From: Micromonospora ferruginea
GTDB lineage: Bacteria > Actinomycetota > Actinomycetes > Mycobacteriales > Micromonosporaceae
DNA: 64,000 nt
Direction of reading: 5' to 3'
Assembly (NCBI RefSeq): GCF_013694245.2
Contig: NZ_CP059322.2
Coordinates: 3,293,001 to 3,357,000 of the forward strand
Shown piece by piece: positions 55,908 to 64,000 of the stretch (position 1 is the stretch's first letter; every line of letters starts with the position of its first letter). Both the position numbers and the translations under genes were made by a program. The notes beneath the pieces were generated by a model that was given only the letters and a program-made list of their open reading frames with translations, was not told the DNA's origin and made no database searches.

Positions 55908-57497
55908 GTGGCGACAGCGTGGCGCAACCCGGACCGCCCGGCGGTGGCGGCGCTGCTGCTCGGCGCGGCCGGGGTCGGTTACCGGCTGGTGCTGACGCTG
56001 CTCACGGTGCCGGCCTCGAACAGCGACGAGGCGACGTTCGGCCTGGCCGCCCTGCACATCGCCGGCGGTCACGAGCGGCCGGTCTTCCTCTACGGGCAGC
56101 GCTACATGGGCGTGCTGGAGTCCTACCTGGCCGCGCCGCTGGTGGGCTGGGGTGGGGCGAGTTGGCCGCTGCTGCGGCTGCCGCTGCTCGTGCTGTACGC
56201 GATCTTCCTGTGGCTGGCGTACCGGTTGACCCGCCGGCTCTTCTCCGGATGGCTGGCCGTGGTCGTGGTGGGCCTGCTGGCGCTGGGGTCGGAGCGGGTG
56301 GTCCGCGACCAGCTCACCGTGGTCGGCGGTCGACCCGAGGTCAAGCCCGCGGTGCTGGCGCTGCTGCTGATCGCGGTCGCGCTCGGCGAGCGGCGGGTCC
56401 GGCACCGCTGGGTCGCCACCGGCGCGTTCGGGCTGCTCGCCGGCCTGGCGCTCTGGTCGGACTGGCTGATCGCGCCCTACCTGCTGGTGGCCGTGGTGGC
56501 GCTGGTCCTGGCCGCCCCGCGCGATCTGGTCGGCTGGCCGGGCGTGCTGCTGGTGGCCGGTTTCCTGGCCGGCATCGCGCCGGTGGTGAAGGACAACATC
56601 GTCGCGCCGCCCGGGCAGGACTCGCTGTCGGTGTTCCGGGAGATCAGCACGAAGGACGGGGTGGACCCGTCGGTGGCCGCCCGGCTGCACGGCGGGCTGC
56701 TGGAGGGGGTGCCGCTGGCCTCCGGGCTGTGCCCGATGGACGGCTGCGCCGGCTGGGCGCGGTGGTTCGGCGCGCTCTACCCGGTGCTGCTGGTGCTCGC
56801 CGCCGGGCTCGGCGTGGTCGCGTACCGCCGGGCCGTGGACCCGGCCGCGCGGGTCCGGGCCGTGGCGATCCTCGCCCTGGTCGCCGGCGCGGCGGGGACG
56901 CTGCTGGCGTACGTGCGCAGCCCGCTCGCCGCGACCGACCCGCTGGGCAACGCCCGCTACCTGTCGGTGTTGCAGATCTCGCTGCCGGCGGTGCTGTGGC
57001 CGCTGTGGCTGGCCGCCGTCCACGCGACGCGGACCACCGCGTCCCGCGCGGCGCGGCTGCGGGGTGTCGCCGCGTCCGCGGTGCTGGCCGGGTTGACCGC
57101 CGCCGCGCTGGCCGGCACCGCCGCGTTCCTGGCTGGCATGCCGGGGGTACGCGCCGAGGAGCGCACCGCCCGCCGGCTCGCCGACGCGGTGCTGCGGGCC
57201 GACCTGCGCGAGGTGTACGGGGACTACTGGACCTGCAACCGGCTGATCTTCAACACCGGGGAGGCGGTGGCCTGCGGGGTGCTGGACGGCAACCTGACAC
57301 CGGGGCAGAACCGCTATCCGGCGTACTGGCGGCGGGTGGCGCAGGCGGCCCGTCCCGGGTACGTGGTGGCGGTCGGCTCGCCCGCGGAACGCGCGCTGCG
57401 GCGGTTGCTGGGCGACCGGGCCGACGCGGCGGTGGTCGCCGAGATCGGCGGGAGTCGCGTGTACCACCCGGACCACGCCGTGCGGCCGTGGCGCTGA
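55908..57497 (+). CDS. Polytopic membrane protein, possible GT39/ArnT-like glycosyltransferase
   Basis: A 529-residue membrane protein with about 11 helices and a soluble C-terminal domain of about 100 residues. The first external loop has VPASNSDEATFGLAALHIAGGHERPVFLYGQRYMG (about 30-64). The D-E pair early in the loop and the FxYGQxYMG motif resemble polyprenyl-phosphate-sugar-dependent transferases (PMT/ArnT/GT39 class). The C-terminal part has Cys in YWTCNRL and EAVACGV. GTG at 55908 is the last good start before the first helix; there is no clear ribosome-binding site. Acceptor unknown. Confidence 0.72.
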   Translation: MATAWRNPDRPAVAALLLGAAGVGYRLVLTLLTVPASNSDEATFGLAALHIAGGHERPVFLYGQRYMGVLESYLAAPLVGWGGASWPLLRLPLLVLYAIFLWLAYRLTRRLFSGWLAVVVVGLLALGSERVVRDQLTVVGGRPEVKPAVLALLLIAVALGERRVRHRWVATGAFGLLAGLALWSDWLIAPYLLVAVVALVLAAPRDLVGWPGVLLVAGFLAGIAPVVKDNIVAPPGQDSLSVFREISTKDGVDPSVAARLHGGLLEGVPLASGLCPMDGCAGWARWFGALYPVLLVLAAGLGVVAYRRAVDPAARVRAVAILALVAGAAGTLLAYVRSPLAATDPLGNARYLSVLQISLPAVLWPLWLAAVHATRTTASRAARLRGVAASAVLAGLTAAALAGTAAFLAGMPGVRAEERTARRLADAVLRADLREVYGDYWTCNRLIFNTGEAVACGVLDGNLTPGQNRYPAYWRRVAQAARPGYVVAVGSPAERALRRLLGDRADAAVVAEIGGSRVYHPDHAVRPWR

Positions 57498-57519
57498 CCT
57501 CGGCCCGTACGCTGTGCCG

Positions 57520-58317
57520 GTGCTCATCCTGCTTCCCCCGTCCGAGGGCAAGGCCGAGGCCGGCACCGGCCGCCGGCTGGACCTGTCGAAGCTGTCGCTG
57601 TCGGAGTTGACCCCGGCCCGGGAGGCGGTGCTGGGCGCGCTCGTCGACCTCTGCGCCGGCCCGGACGAGGCGGCGGCCCGCGAGGCGCTGGGCCTGAGCG
57701 AGGGGCAGCGCGGCGAGCTGCGGCGCAACGCGCGGCTGCGGGCGGCGGCCACCGCGCCGGCCGGACGGCTCTACACCGGGGTGCTCTACGAGGCGCTCGA
57801 CCTGGCCACGCTTCCCCCGGCGGCGGAGCGGGCCGCCCGGCGGTCGGTGCTGATCAGCTCCGGGCTGTGGGGTGCGGTCCGGCTCACCGACCGGGTTCCG
57901 CCGTACCGCTGCCCGATCGGGGCGCGGCTGCCGGGCGTCGGGGCGCTGTCGGCGTACTGGCGTGCGGCGCTGGGACCGGCGGTGACCGCGGCGGCGGGCA
58001 GCGGGCCCGTGCTGGACCTGCGCTCCGGCGCGTACGCGGCCACCTGGGCGCCGCGCGGCGTGCTCGCCGAGCGCACGGTGACCGTGCGGGTGCTGCACGA
58101 GCGGACGGTCGACGGGGCGCCGGTGCGGTCGGTGGTGAGCCACTTCAACAAGGCGACCAAGGGTCGGCTGGTGCGTGACCTGCTCCTCGCCGGCGCCCGC
58201 CCCCGCACTGCCGGCGCGCTGGTGTCGGCGCTGCGCGAGCTGACGTACACGGTCGAGGAGGCGCCCCTCTCGGCCGGTCGGCCCCGGCAGGTCGACCTGG
58301 TCGTCACCGACCTCTGA
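57520..58317 (+). CDS. yaaA: YaaA/DUF328 family protein (peroxide stress)
   Basis: A 265-residue member of the YaaA family, which in E. coli limits intracellular iron under hydrogen peroxide stress and binds DNA. The N-terminus LILLPPSEGKAEAGTGR is diagnostic, followed by LYTGVLYEALDL (about 86), SGLWGAVRLTDRVPPYR (about 109) and the C-terminal HFNKATKGRLVRDLL (about 207). GTG at 57520 is 6 nt after TACGCT (57508-57513), predicted leaderless; a GTG at 57514 would add two residues and lies between that box and the chosen start. Confidence 0.88.
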   Translation: MLILLPPSEGKAEAGTGRRLDLSKLSLSELTPAREAVLGALVDLCAGPDEAAAREALGLSEGQRGELRRNARLRAAATAPAGRLYTGVLYEALDLATLPPAAERAARRSVLISSGLWGAVRLTDRVPPYRCPIGARLPGVGALSAYWRAALGPAVTAAAGSGPVLDLRSGAYAATWAPRGVLAERTVTVRVLHERTVDGAPVRSVVSHFNKATKGRLVRDLLLAGARPRTAGALVSALRELTYTVEEAPLSAGRPRQVDLVVTDL

Positions 58318-58414
58318 GCGCAAGTTTTGCTCAAGGCTCGGGCGCAGCGGTTCCCCGGCCCGGCGTGGCAGGCCACGGTGGAGGCACCACCACGCCGACC
58401 TAGGAGCTGTGCCG

Positions 58415-59068
58415 ATGCTCTCCGAGCCCACCACGCTGCTCGACCGGCCCCGCCCGTCGTCGCCGGCCCCACCGCTGGACTGGCTGACCCTGGCCGACGC
58501 GTTCGAGGTGGCCTGCCTGGTGCGCTGCATGCCGGCCCCGGCCGCCGGCGTCCGCCGGCTCGACGTCGACCCGGACCGGGGCGGGGTCGCCGAGTTCAAC
58601 CGGGAGGACGCGGCGCACCGGATGCGGCAACTGCTGCGCCGGCTCGACGTGCCGGTGGAGCACGCGCTGACCACCGGTGGCCTGCGTCGCCGCTACGAGC
58701 TGCACCGGCTGTCGGTGCCCCGGGAGCACCGTCCGGCGTACGCGAACCTGCTGGCGGCCGGCTGGCGGCAGGGTCGCCGGGAGTTGCTCGGCGGGCCGGC
58801 ACCCGGCGCGTCGACGGCGCGTCGGCTCTGGCGTCCCCGGCTGGCGGCCTCGGCCTGGCGGGCGGCGCTGCTCGCCGGCGGCCGGCACGTACGCCGGCAC
58901 TGCCTCGGCATCAGGCTGGCCGACCGGGACCTGGCGGCGGTGCTGGTGCGCGGCGCGGCGCTGCTGGAGGTGCCGGCGGTGCTGCGGCCCGGGTCGGGCT
59001 GTTTCCTGGTTTCCGTGCCCAACGGCGAGCACCGGGCCCGGATCACCGAGAGCGCCACGCTGGGCTGA
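58415..59068 (+). CDS. Stand-alone WhiA-like LAGLIDADG-fold domain protein
   Basis: A 217-residue protein resembling the N-terminal two-thirds of WhiA, without the C-terminal helix-turn-helix. Compare FEVACLVRCMPAP with the AEVSAILRFAGG helix of WhiA, GGLRRRYELHRL with GGLRRGSRFVVRV, and SAWRAALLAGGRHVRRHCLGIRL with AAWRGAFLAHGS and its following strand. These come in the same order and similar spacing. The comparison is from memory of Streptomyces WhiA. WhiA controls sporulation genes with WhiB. ATG at 58415 is 8 nt after AGGAG, better placed than GTG at 58409. It has no operon partner beyond possible read-through to the TAXI gene. Confidence 0.6.
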   Translation: MLSEPTTLLDRPRPSSPAPPLDWLTLADAFEVACLVRCMPAPAAGVRRLDVDPDRGGVAEFNREDAAHRMRQLLRRLDVPVEHALTTGGLRRRYELHRLSVPREHRPAYANLLAAGWRQGRRELLGGPAPGASTARRLWRPRLAASAWRAALLAGGRHVRRHCLGIRLADRDLAAVLVRGAALLEVPAVLRPGSGCFLVSVPNGEHRARITESATLG

Positions 59069-59126
59069 CCGCCGCCGGGGCGGGCGGGCTTGCGCGGTGC
59101 CGGGTGCACGGCGCAGAGTGCAGCCC

Positions 59127-60080
59127 GTGAGCCGACACTGGTCTGCACGCCGCCGGCGCCGGACCGCGGTCCCGCTGGCGTTGCTGCTGCTGCTCGTCCC
59201 CGGCGTCGCCGGCTGCCGGGACGAGCCCGCCGAGCCGGTGCGGATCCGCATCGCCACCGGCAGCCCGACCGCCGTCTACCACGCCTTCGGCCAGTCGCTG
59301 GCCGCCCTGCTCAACCGGGAGCTGCCCGGGGTGCGGGCCGAGGTGCTGGTCACCGCGGCCTCCGCGCAGAACGTCCGGCTGGTCGGCGCCGGGGACGCGG
59401 AGCTGGGGTTCACCCAGGCCGACGTGCTGCCGCCCCGCGAGCCGGAGCACCCGGCGGTGCTCGCCGTGGCCCGCGTCTACGACGACCTGCTGCACCTGGT
59501 CACCACCGCCGGCGGTCCGGTGCGCACGCTCGCCGACCTGCGCGGCCGGCGGGTCTCGGTGGGCGCCGACGGGTCCGGCACCGAGGTCACCGCCACCCGG
59601 CTGCTCTCCGTGGCGCAGCTCGGCGGCGACCGGGTCCGCCAGGAGCACCTGGGCCTGGACGACTCGGTGGCCGCGCTGCGCGAGGGCCGGATCGACGCGT
59701 TCTTCTTCTCCGGCGGGCTGCCGGTGCGCGGCGTCGCCGACCTGGCTGAGCGGACCTCGCTGCGGATGGTCGACCTGGGCGACTGGACCGAGCCGTTGCG
59801 GCGCGCGTACGGCCAGGTGTACGTGACCCGCGACATCCCCCGGTCGGTCTACCGGGCGGACCCGGTCAGCACGGTGGCCAACCCGAACTATCTGATCGTC
59901 AACGCGCGCCTGCCCACCGCGCTGGTACGCGACGTGACCCGGCTGTTGATGGACCGGCGCGAGGAGTTGGCCGCGGCCCATCCGGCGGCCGGCCGGATGA
60001 GTCCCCGGTCGGCGATCGTGACCACGCCGTTGCCGCTGCACCCGGGCGCGGCGCAGTGGTACCGCGACACCAAACCCTGA
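59127..60080 (+). CDS. TAXI-family solute-binding lipoprotein
   Basis: A 317-residue extracytoplasmic binding protein of the TAXI (TRAP-associated) family. The signal sequence ends LLLLVPGVAGC, a lipobox with Cys near residue 31. IRIATGSPTAVYHAFGQSLAALL (about 41-63), AELGFTQADVL (about 92) and LRGRRVSVGADGSGTEVTATRLL (about 137-159) are the family marks. No DctM- or DctQ-like TRAP membrane gene is present here. It converges with a two-component system 6 nt away. That suggests a sensing role, or a transporter encoded elsewhere. Ligand unknown. Confidence 0.85.
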   Translation: MSRHWSARRRRRTAVPLALLLLLVPGVAGCRDEPAEPVRIRIATGSPTAVYHAFGQSLAALLNRELPGVRAEVLVTAASAQNVRLVGAGDAELGFTQADVLPPREPEHPAVLAVARVYDDLLHLVTTAGGPVRTLADLRGRRVSVGADGSGTEVTATRLLSVAQLGGDRVRQEHLGLDDSVAALREGRIDAFFFSGGLPVRGVADLAERTSLRMVDLGDWTEPLRRAYGQVYVTRDIPRSVYRADPVSTVANPNYLIVNARLPTALVRDVTRLLMDRREELAAAHPAAGRMSPRSAIVTTPLPLHPGAAQWYRDTKP

Positions 60081-60086
60081 CGCCGG

Positions 60087-61523
60087 TCAGCCGCCGACCG
60101 GCTCGCCGTGGCGCTCCGGGGCGGCGGCGCGGTCGTCGGGATCGGCCGGCTCGGCCGGCGGCGCCGGGAACCACAACTCGGCGACCAACCCGCGCGGCTC
60201 GCCCTGGCGCATGGTGAGCCGGCCGTCGGACGCGTCGACGAGCACCGCGGCGATGGTCAGCCCCAGCCCCGCGCCGTCCACGTTCTGCACGTCCGGGGCC
60301 CGCCAGAACCGCTCGGTGGCCTGGTCGATCTGGCTGGCCGTCATGCCGGGGCCGGTGTCGCGCACGGTCAGCTCCGTCCCACCGTCGACGCGGCGTACGG
60401 TCACCGTCACCTCTCCCCCGGCGCCGCTGAACTTGACCGCGTTGTCGATCAGCGCGTCGAGCGCCTGGTCGATGGCGGTCGGCACGGTCCGCGCGTGCGC
60501 CGGCGCCTCGTCGGCGTCGAGCCGGAGCGTCACCGACCGGTGCCGGGCCAGCGGTAGCCAGGCCGCGACCCGGGACTCGGCCGCGGCGGCGGCGTCCACG
60601 GTGACCCGCTGGTTCTCCTCCCGCTCGGCCCGGGCCAGGGTGAGCAGCGCGTCGAGCACGGTGGCCAGCCGGTCGGTCTCCTCCAGCGCCAGCCGGTGCT
60701 CGGCCCGGCCGTCCGGGTCGGTGAGGCTGGGCCCCAGCTCCTCCACCCGCAGCCGCAGCGCGGTCAGCGGGTTGCGTAGCTGGTGGCTGGCGTGCGCGAC
60801 GAAGGCCCGCTGCCGGTCCATCACGTCGGAGACCGCGTCGACCATGTCGTTGAAGCTGGTCGCCAGCCGGCGCAGCTCGGGCGGGCCGAGCCGGGGCCGG
60901 ACCCGGGCGGTGCGGCGTCCCTCGGCGATCTCGTGGGTCGCCGTGTCCAGCTCGGTGACCGGGCGCAGCACCCAGCCGGCCAGCCCGAACGCGGTGGAGA
61001 CGCAGGCCAGCACCGTGAGCAGGCCCAGGCCGGCCAGCAGCAGCCACCACACGGTGACGGTGCGGCGCACCGGGCCGGTCGGCGTGGTGGTGACCACCGC
61101 GCCGAGCACCTCGCCGCCGTCGTTGATCGGCACCGCCGTCACCAGCGGCCCGTCCTCCCAGGGCCAGACCGACTCCGGGCCGCTGAACTGCTGCCCGGAC
61201 AGCGCGGTGTCGACCGCCGTGCCGGTGCCCCCGCCCGGGTCCCACCGGGCCGAGGCGGCCACCGTACGGCGGTCGCGGTCCACCACGGCCGCGCCGATCC
61301 GGTAGAGGTCGTCGTAGGCGGCCAGTTCGCCGCCCAGCGGGCCGGGGCTGCCGCCGCGCAGCGCCGGACCGGCCAGCGAGGCGAAGCGGGTGGCGTCGGC
61401 GAGCCGGTCGGCGCGGACCCGGTCGGTCTCCCGCGAGGCGAGCGTGACCGCCAGCGGGGTCTCCAGCGCGACCAGCACCAGCACCATCAGCAGCAGGTAG
61501 CTGATCACCAGCCGGCGGCGCAC
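60087..61523 (-). CDS. Sensor histidine kinase
   Basis: A 478-residue membrane kinase. The first helix is at residues 5-28, an extracytoplasmic sensor domain covers about 30-150, and the second helix is at about 155-185. HAMP follows, then the dimerisation/phosphoacceptor box HASHQLRNPLTALRL (His about 247). ATPase motifs are DNAVKFS (N box, about 365), DTGPGM (G1) and GAGLGLTI (G2). The C-terminus is a short Pro/Ala/Asp tail. The gene lies 10 nt downstream of its response regulator in the same operon. Its convergent neighbour is a TAXI lipoprotein that could present a ligand to the sensor domain. Confidence 0.92.
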   Translation of the reverse strand: MRRRLVISYLLLMVLVLVALETPLAVTLASRETDRVRADRLADATRFASLAGPALRGGSPGPLGGELAAYDDLYRIGAAVVDRDRRTVAASARWDPGGGTGTAVDTALSGQQFSGPESVWPWEDGPLVTAVPINDGGEVLGAVVTTTPTGPVRRTVTVWWLLLAGLGLLTVLACVSTAFGLAGWVLRPVTELDTATHEIAEGRRTARVRPRLGPPELRRLATSFNDMVDAVSDVMDRQRAFVAHASHQLRNPLTALRLRVEELGPSLTDPDGRAEHRLALEETDRLATVLDALLTLARAEREENQRVTVDAAAAAESRVAAWLPLARHRSVTLRLDADEAPAHARTVPTAIDQALDALIDNAVKFSGAGGEVTVTVRRVDGGTELTVRDTGPGMTASQIDQATERFWRAPDVQNVDGAGLGLTIAAVLVDASDGRLTMRQGEPRGLVAELWFPAPPAEPADPDDRAAAPERHGEPVGG

Positions 61524-61533
61524 CGGGGCCTCC

Positions 61534-62190
61534 TCACGCGGCGCGGAGCCGGTAGCCGACCCCGCGCACGGTCTCCACCAGCGTCGGGTCGCCCAGCTTG
61601 CCGCGCAGCGACCCGACGTGCACCTCGACGGTGTGCCGGTCGGCCCAGACGGTGCCCCAGACGTCGAGCAGGATCCGGTCCCGCGGCACCGCCACCCCGG
61701 GCTGGCGGGCCAGCGAGAGCAGGATGTCGAACTCCTTGCGGGTCAGGGTGACCGCCCGCCCGGCCACGCTGACCGTCCGGCCGCCCACGTCGATGCGGAC
61801 CGGGCCCGCCTCGATGAGGTGGCGTTCCGGGACGGTGTGCGACGCCCGGCGCAGCACCGCCTCGATCCGGGCCTGCAACTCCACCATCGAGAACGGCTTG
61901 ACCACGTAGTCGTCGGCGCCCAGCCGCAGGCCCAGCACCCGGTCGCGTTCCTCCCCCCGGGCGGTCACCGCGATGATGCCCAGTTGGCTGCTGCGCCGGC
62001 GCAGCTCCCGGCACAGGTCGGTGCCGTCGCCGTCGGGCAGGGTCAGGTCGAGCAGCACCAGGTCGCAGGGGGCGGCGGAGAGCGCGGCGGCGACCGTGGC
62101 GGCGTGTTCCACCTGGTAGCCGCGACGGGTCAGCGCGGACGACAGCGCCGCGGCGACCCGACGGTCGTCCTCGACCAGGAGGATCCGCAC
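61534..62190 (-). CDS. OmpR/PhoB-family response regulator
   Basis: A 218-residue DNA-binding regulator. The receiver domain has acidic EDD (residues 7-9), phosphoacceptor Asp in LVLLDLTLPDGDG (about 50), Thr in IIAVTARG (about 77) and Lys in DDYVVKPFS (about 100). The C-terminal winged helix (about 125-218) contains LTRKEFDILLSLARQPG and VEVHVGSLRGKLG, ending VETVRGVGYRLRA. GTG at 62190 is 6 nt after GGAGG and starts the conserved RILLVEDD, so longer starts are rejected. It is co-transcribed with the histidine kinase. Confidence 0.93.
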   Translation of the reverse strand: MRILLVEDDRRVAAALSSALTRRGYQVEHAATVAAALSAAPCDLVLLDLTLPDGDGTDLCRELRRRSSQLGIIAVTARGEERDRVLGLRLGADDYVVKPFSMVELQARIEAVLRRASHTVPERHLIEAGPVRIDVGGRTVSVAGRAVTLTRKEFDILLSLARQPGVAVPRDRILLDVWGTVWADRHTVEVHVGSLRGKLGDPTLVETVRGVGYRLRAA

Positions 62191-62273
62191 CCGTGCCTCC
62201 GTCCGCTCGCCGTGTTGCCCTGGAATGGTGGCAGACCCGCCGCCCGCACGCGAGGCCACTCTAGGCTGCGATG

Positions 62274-62612
62274 GTGATCTACAAGATTCTCGCCGACGAC
62301 GAGTGGGCGCGGGCGCGGGCGGACGGACGGTTCGCCGGCACCGCGCTGGACCGGCAGGACGGCTTCCTCCACCTCTCCGCCGCCGGCCAGGTGGTGGAGA
62401 CCGCGCGCCGACACTTCGCCGGGGTCACCGGGTTGACCCTGCTCGCCGTGGACGAGGCGCGCCTCGGCGACGCGCTGCGCTGGGAGGCGTCCCGGGGCGG
62501 GGCGCTCTTCCCGCACCTGTACGCGGCGTTGCCGGTCGACGCGGTTGTCGCCGAGCATCCGCTGCCGGCGGATCGGCCGGCCGCCGACGCGGTGGCCGAA
62601 CTGCTCGCCTGA
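62274..62612 (+). CDS. DUF952-family protein
   Basis: A small 112-residue cytoplasmic protein of the DUF952 family, recognised by IYKILADDEWARARADGRF at the start, DRQDGFLHLSAAGQV (about 26) and LRWEASRGGALFPHLYAALP (about 70-89). The family is widespread and structurally compact; its biochemical role is not established. GTG at 62274 is 6 nt after TAGGCT (62262-62267) and gives the expected N-terminus, so a leaderless start here is preferred over ATG at 62271. It is monocistronic. Confidence 0.85.
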   Translation: MIYKILADDEWARARADGRFAGTALDRQDGFLHLSAAGQVVETARRHFAGVTGLTLLAVDEARLGDALRWEASRGGALFPHLYAALPVDAVVAEHPLPADRPAADAVAELLA

Positions 62613-62679
62613 AGTGCTCGTTATGCTGCGTCGAGCCCAGCCCGACGGCGCGACGCGCCCCGCCACGATGCGAGTTGAG

Positions 62680-63222
62680 ATGACTGACAGCAACGACCGG
62701 TCCGCTTCCGTCTTCGTCCACCCGACGGCCGACGTGGAGGACGGCGCCCGGGTCGGCGACGGCACCAAGGTCTGGCACCTCGCGCACGTCCGGTCGAGCG
62801 CCCAGGTCGGCGCCGGCTGCGTGATCGGCCGCAACGTCTACGTCGACGCGGGCGTCACCGTCGGCGACCGCGTGAAGATCCAGAACAACGTCTCGGTCTA
62901 CCAGGGCGTGACCATCGAGGACGAGGTCTTCGTCGGCCCGTGCGCCGTGTTCACCAACGACTTCCGGCCGCGCGCGCAGAACCCGGACTGGACGATCACC
63001 CCGACGCTGGTGCGCCGGGGCGCCTCGATCGGCGCCAACGCCACGCTGGTGTGCGGCATCGAGGTCGGCGAGTACGCGATGATCGCCGCCGGTTCGGTGG
63101 TGACCAAGGACGTCAAGCCGTACCAGTTGGTGGCCGGCAACCCGGCCCGGCCGAAGGGCTGGGTGGACGCCAAGGGCGAGGTCGTCTCGCGGGACGTGGA
63201 CAACCCGCCGCACCAGGGCTGA
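62680..63222 (+). CDS. Left-handed beta-helix N-acetyltransferase (WlbB/WbpD-like)
   Basis: A 180-residue hexapeptide-repeat acyltransferase. Repeats run from about residue 8 (VFVHPTADVEDGARVGDGTKVWHLAHV) to 160. VIGRNVYVDAGVTVGDRVKIQNNVSVYQGVTIEDEVFVGP is close to UDP-2-acetamido-3-amino-2,3-dideoxyglucuronate N-acetyltransferases. That sugar arises through a UDP-GlcNAc dehydrogenase and a DegT aminotransferase. The ATG at 62680 has little Shine-Dalgarno; ATG 62668 is an alternative. It may serve the same glycan as the 26-42 kb locus or a second one that begins here. It ends at a strong hairpin. Confidence 0.83.
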   Translation: MTDSNDRSASVFVHPTADVEDGARVGDGTKVWHLAHVRSSAQVGAGCVIGRNVYVDAGVTVGDRVKIQNNVSVYQGVTIEDEVFVGPCAVFTNDFRPRAQNPDWTITPTLVRRGASIGANATLVCGIEVGEYAMIAAGSVVTKDVKPYQLVAGNPARPKGWVDAKGEVVSRDVDNPPHQG

Positions 63223-63227
63223 GCACG

Positions 63228-63264
63228 CGACGGGGCGACGACCGGTCCGGTCGTCGCCCCGTCG
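63228..63264. terminator. Bidirectional terminator hairpin
   Basis: CGACGGGGCGACGACCGG (63228-63245) pairs over 18 bp with its complement (63247-63264) around a single central base, so the effective loop is the innermost few bases. It lies between convergent polysaccharide genes. Confidence 0.87.
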
Positions 63265-63278
63265 GGTCGGTGTGCGGG

Positions 63279-64000
63279 TCAGCCGCAGAGCCGGCCGATC
63301 TCGTCGCGGAACCGGTCCATCGGGTTGGACCCGGCCGGGCCGAGCAGGTATTCCTTCAGCTCCCTTCGCGCCTCAGCCATCGGGTCGTCGCCGCCCCGGG
63401 TCACCGCCAGGATCTTGGCCAGCTCGCCGCCGTCCGCGGAGAGCAGGTACGCCGCCCGGGCGGTCGGGAACTGCCGCCGGAACTCGTCCTCGGGCAGCCC
63501 GGCCGGGTTGGCCACCACGTACGGCCGCTCGCTCTGCACGAAGTCGGAGACCACACTGGACACGTCGCTGACCAGCAGGTCGGTGACGTTGAAGCAGTCG
63601 AACAGCGACGGCGTGCGCCCGGTGACCACCAGGTGCGCGGCGCCGTCGAGCGACGACGGATCGGTCTCTCCGCCGGCGGCGCGGATCCGGGCCACGACGC
63701 GCTCGTGCACCGCCTTCGCCTTCGGCGACCGGGTGCCGGTCAGCGGGTGCGGCTTGTAGACCACCCGCAGGTTCCCGGCGGCCAGCAGCCCGGACACGAT
63801 CCGCTCCCCCATCAGCACCAGCGAGGTGTGGTAGGGGTCGTCGTCCAGCCACCCCTCCCAGGTGGGGGCGTAGAGCACGGTGAACAGGTGGTCGGGGGCG
63901 CCCGAGCCGAACGTGTGCACGCCGGCGAGCTGCGGGCGGCCCACCTCGACGATGTCGCGGTCCAGCACGCCGACGTCGGCCCGCGCGTACCGCTCCCGAC
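63279..64000 (-). CDS. CDP-glycerol glycerophosphotransferase (TagB/TagF-like), 5' end outside window
   Basis: C-terminal part (about 240 codons) of a TagB/TagF-family enzyme that transfers a polyol-phosphate or related unit to a wall polymer or glycan. Visible are VLYAPTWEGWLDDDPYHTS, VVYKPHPLTGTRSP, the conserved LLVSDVSSVVSDFVQSERPYVV and GLPEDEFRRQFPTARAAYLL, all standard C-terminal motifs of the family. The frame stays open to the window edge, so the start is missing. The product is probably a membrane-associated cytoplasmic enzyme. Acceptor unknown. Confidence 0.85.
   Translation of the reverse strand, partial: RERYARADVGVLDRDIVEVGRPQLAGVHTFGSGAPDHLFTVLYAPTWEGWLDDDPYHTSLVLMGERIVSGLLAAGNLRVVYKPHPLTGTRSPKAKAVHERVVARIRAAGGETDPSSLDGAAHLVVTGRTPSLFDCFNVTDLLVSDVSSVVSDFVQSERPYVVANPAGLPEDEFRRQFPTARAAYLLSADGGELAKILAVTRGGDDPMAEARRELKEYLLGPAGSNPMDRFRDEIGRLCG

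Overview
This 64 kb window is chromosomal DNA of a very GC-rich actinobacterium. Gene content and style (GlgE/GlgM glycogen genes, a three-gene sdhCAB operon, many GTG starts, many start codons 6-7 nt after a TAnnnT -10 box) fit Micromonosporaceae, most likely Micromonospora or a relative. That placement is inferred from composition and gene families, not from a marker gene. I see no rRNA, tRNA, CRISPR, insertion sequence or prophage.

Layout. (1) 0-6.4 kb, metal uptake: an Nramp transporter, then a leftward iron-siderophore ABC operon (two FecCD permeases, ATPase, lipoprotein) facing a MerR-type regulator across a 43-bp palindrome made of two DtxR/IdeR-type iron boxes. (2) 6.4-13.3 kb: a blasticidin-S-deaminase-like cytidine deaminase, HrpA helicase, a FusB-type zinc-finger protein facing a TetR regulator across a shared operator, and a LysR regulator. 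(3) 13.3-16.7 kb: leaderless sdhCAB, a menaquinone-type succinate dehydrogenase. (4) 16.7-26.2 kb: an octamer tandem array, an alcohol dehydrogenase/SDR pair, a metallo-beta-lactamase-fold hydrolase, dGTPase, Tex, a small unknown protein and a DUF389 membrane protein.

(5) 26.3-42.2 kb: a surface-polysaccharide locus of five alternating transcription blocks. It has DegT-family aminotransferases, GNAT/FemAB acyltransferases, three glycosyltransferases, NDP-sugar epimerase/dehydrogenase/reductase genes, a phosphoglycosyl transferase, a Wzx-like flippase, a Wzy-like polymerase and a nucleotidyltransferase. Together these can make, prime, extend, flip and polymerise an amino-sugar-containing glycan. 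A left-handed beta-helix acetyltransferase and a TagB/TagF-like transferase at 62.7-64 kb may belong to a second, related locus.

(6) 42.3-52.6 kb, NAD kinase and storage glucan: phosphoglucomutase and GlgC facing GlgM, then a methyltransferase, GlgE and GlgB. This covers glucose-1-P to ADP-glucose to maltose-1-P to branched alpha-glucan. (7) 52.6-62.6 kb: a secreted low-complexity repeat protein, palindromic repeats with a partial tandem duplication, an App1-family phosphatase, a polytopic membrane protein, YaaA, a stand-alone WhiA-like domain protein, a TAXI-type binding lipoprotein, a convergent two-component system and a DUF952 protein.

Regulatory DNA is unusually legible. Convergent gene pairs are often separated by strong GC hairpins, at least eleven genes show a -10 box 6-7 nt before the start codon, and three divergent regulators sit beside clear palindromic operators.
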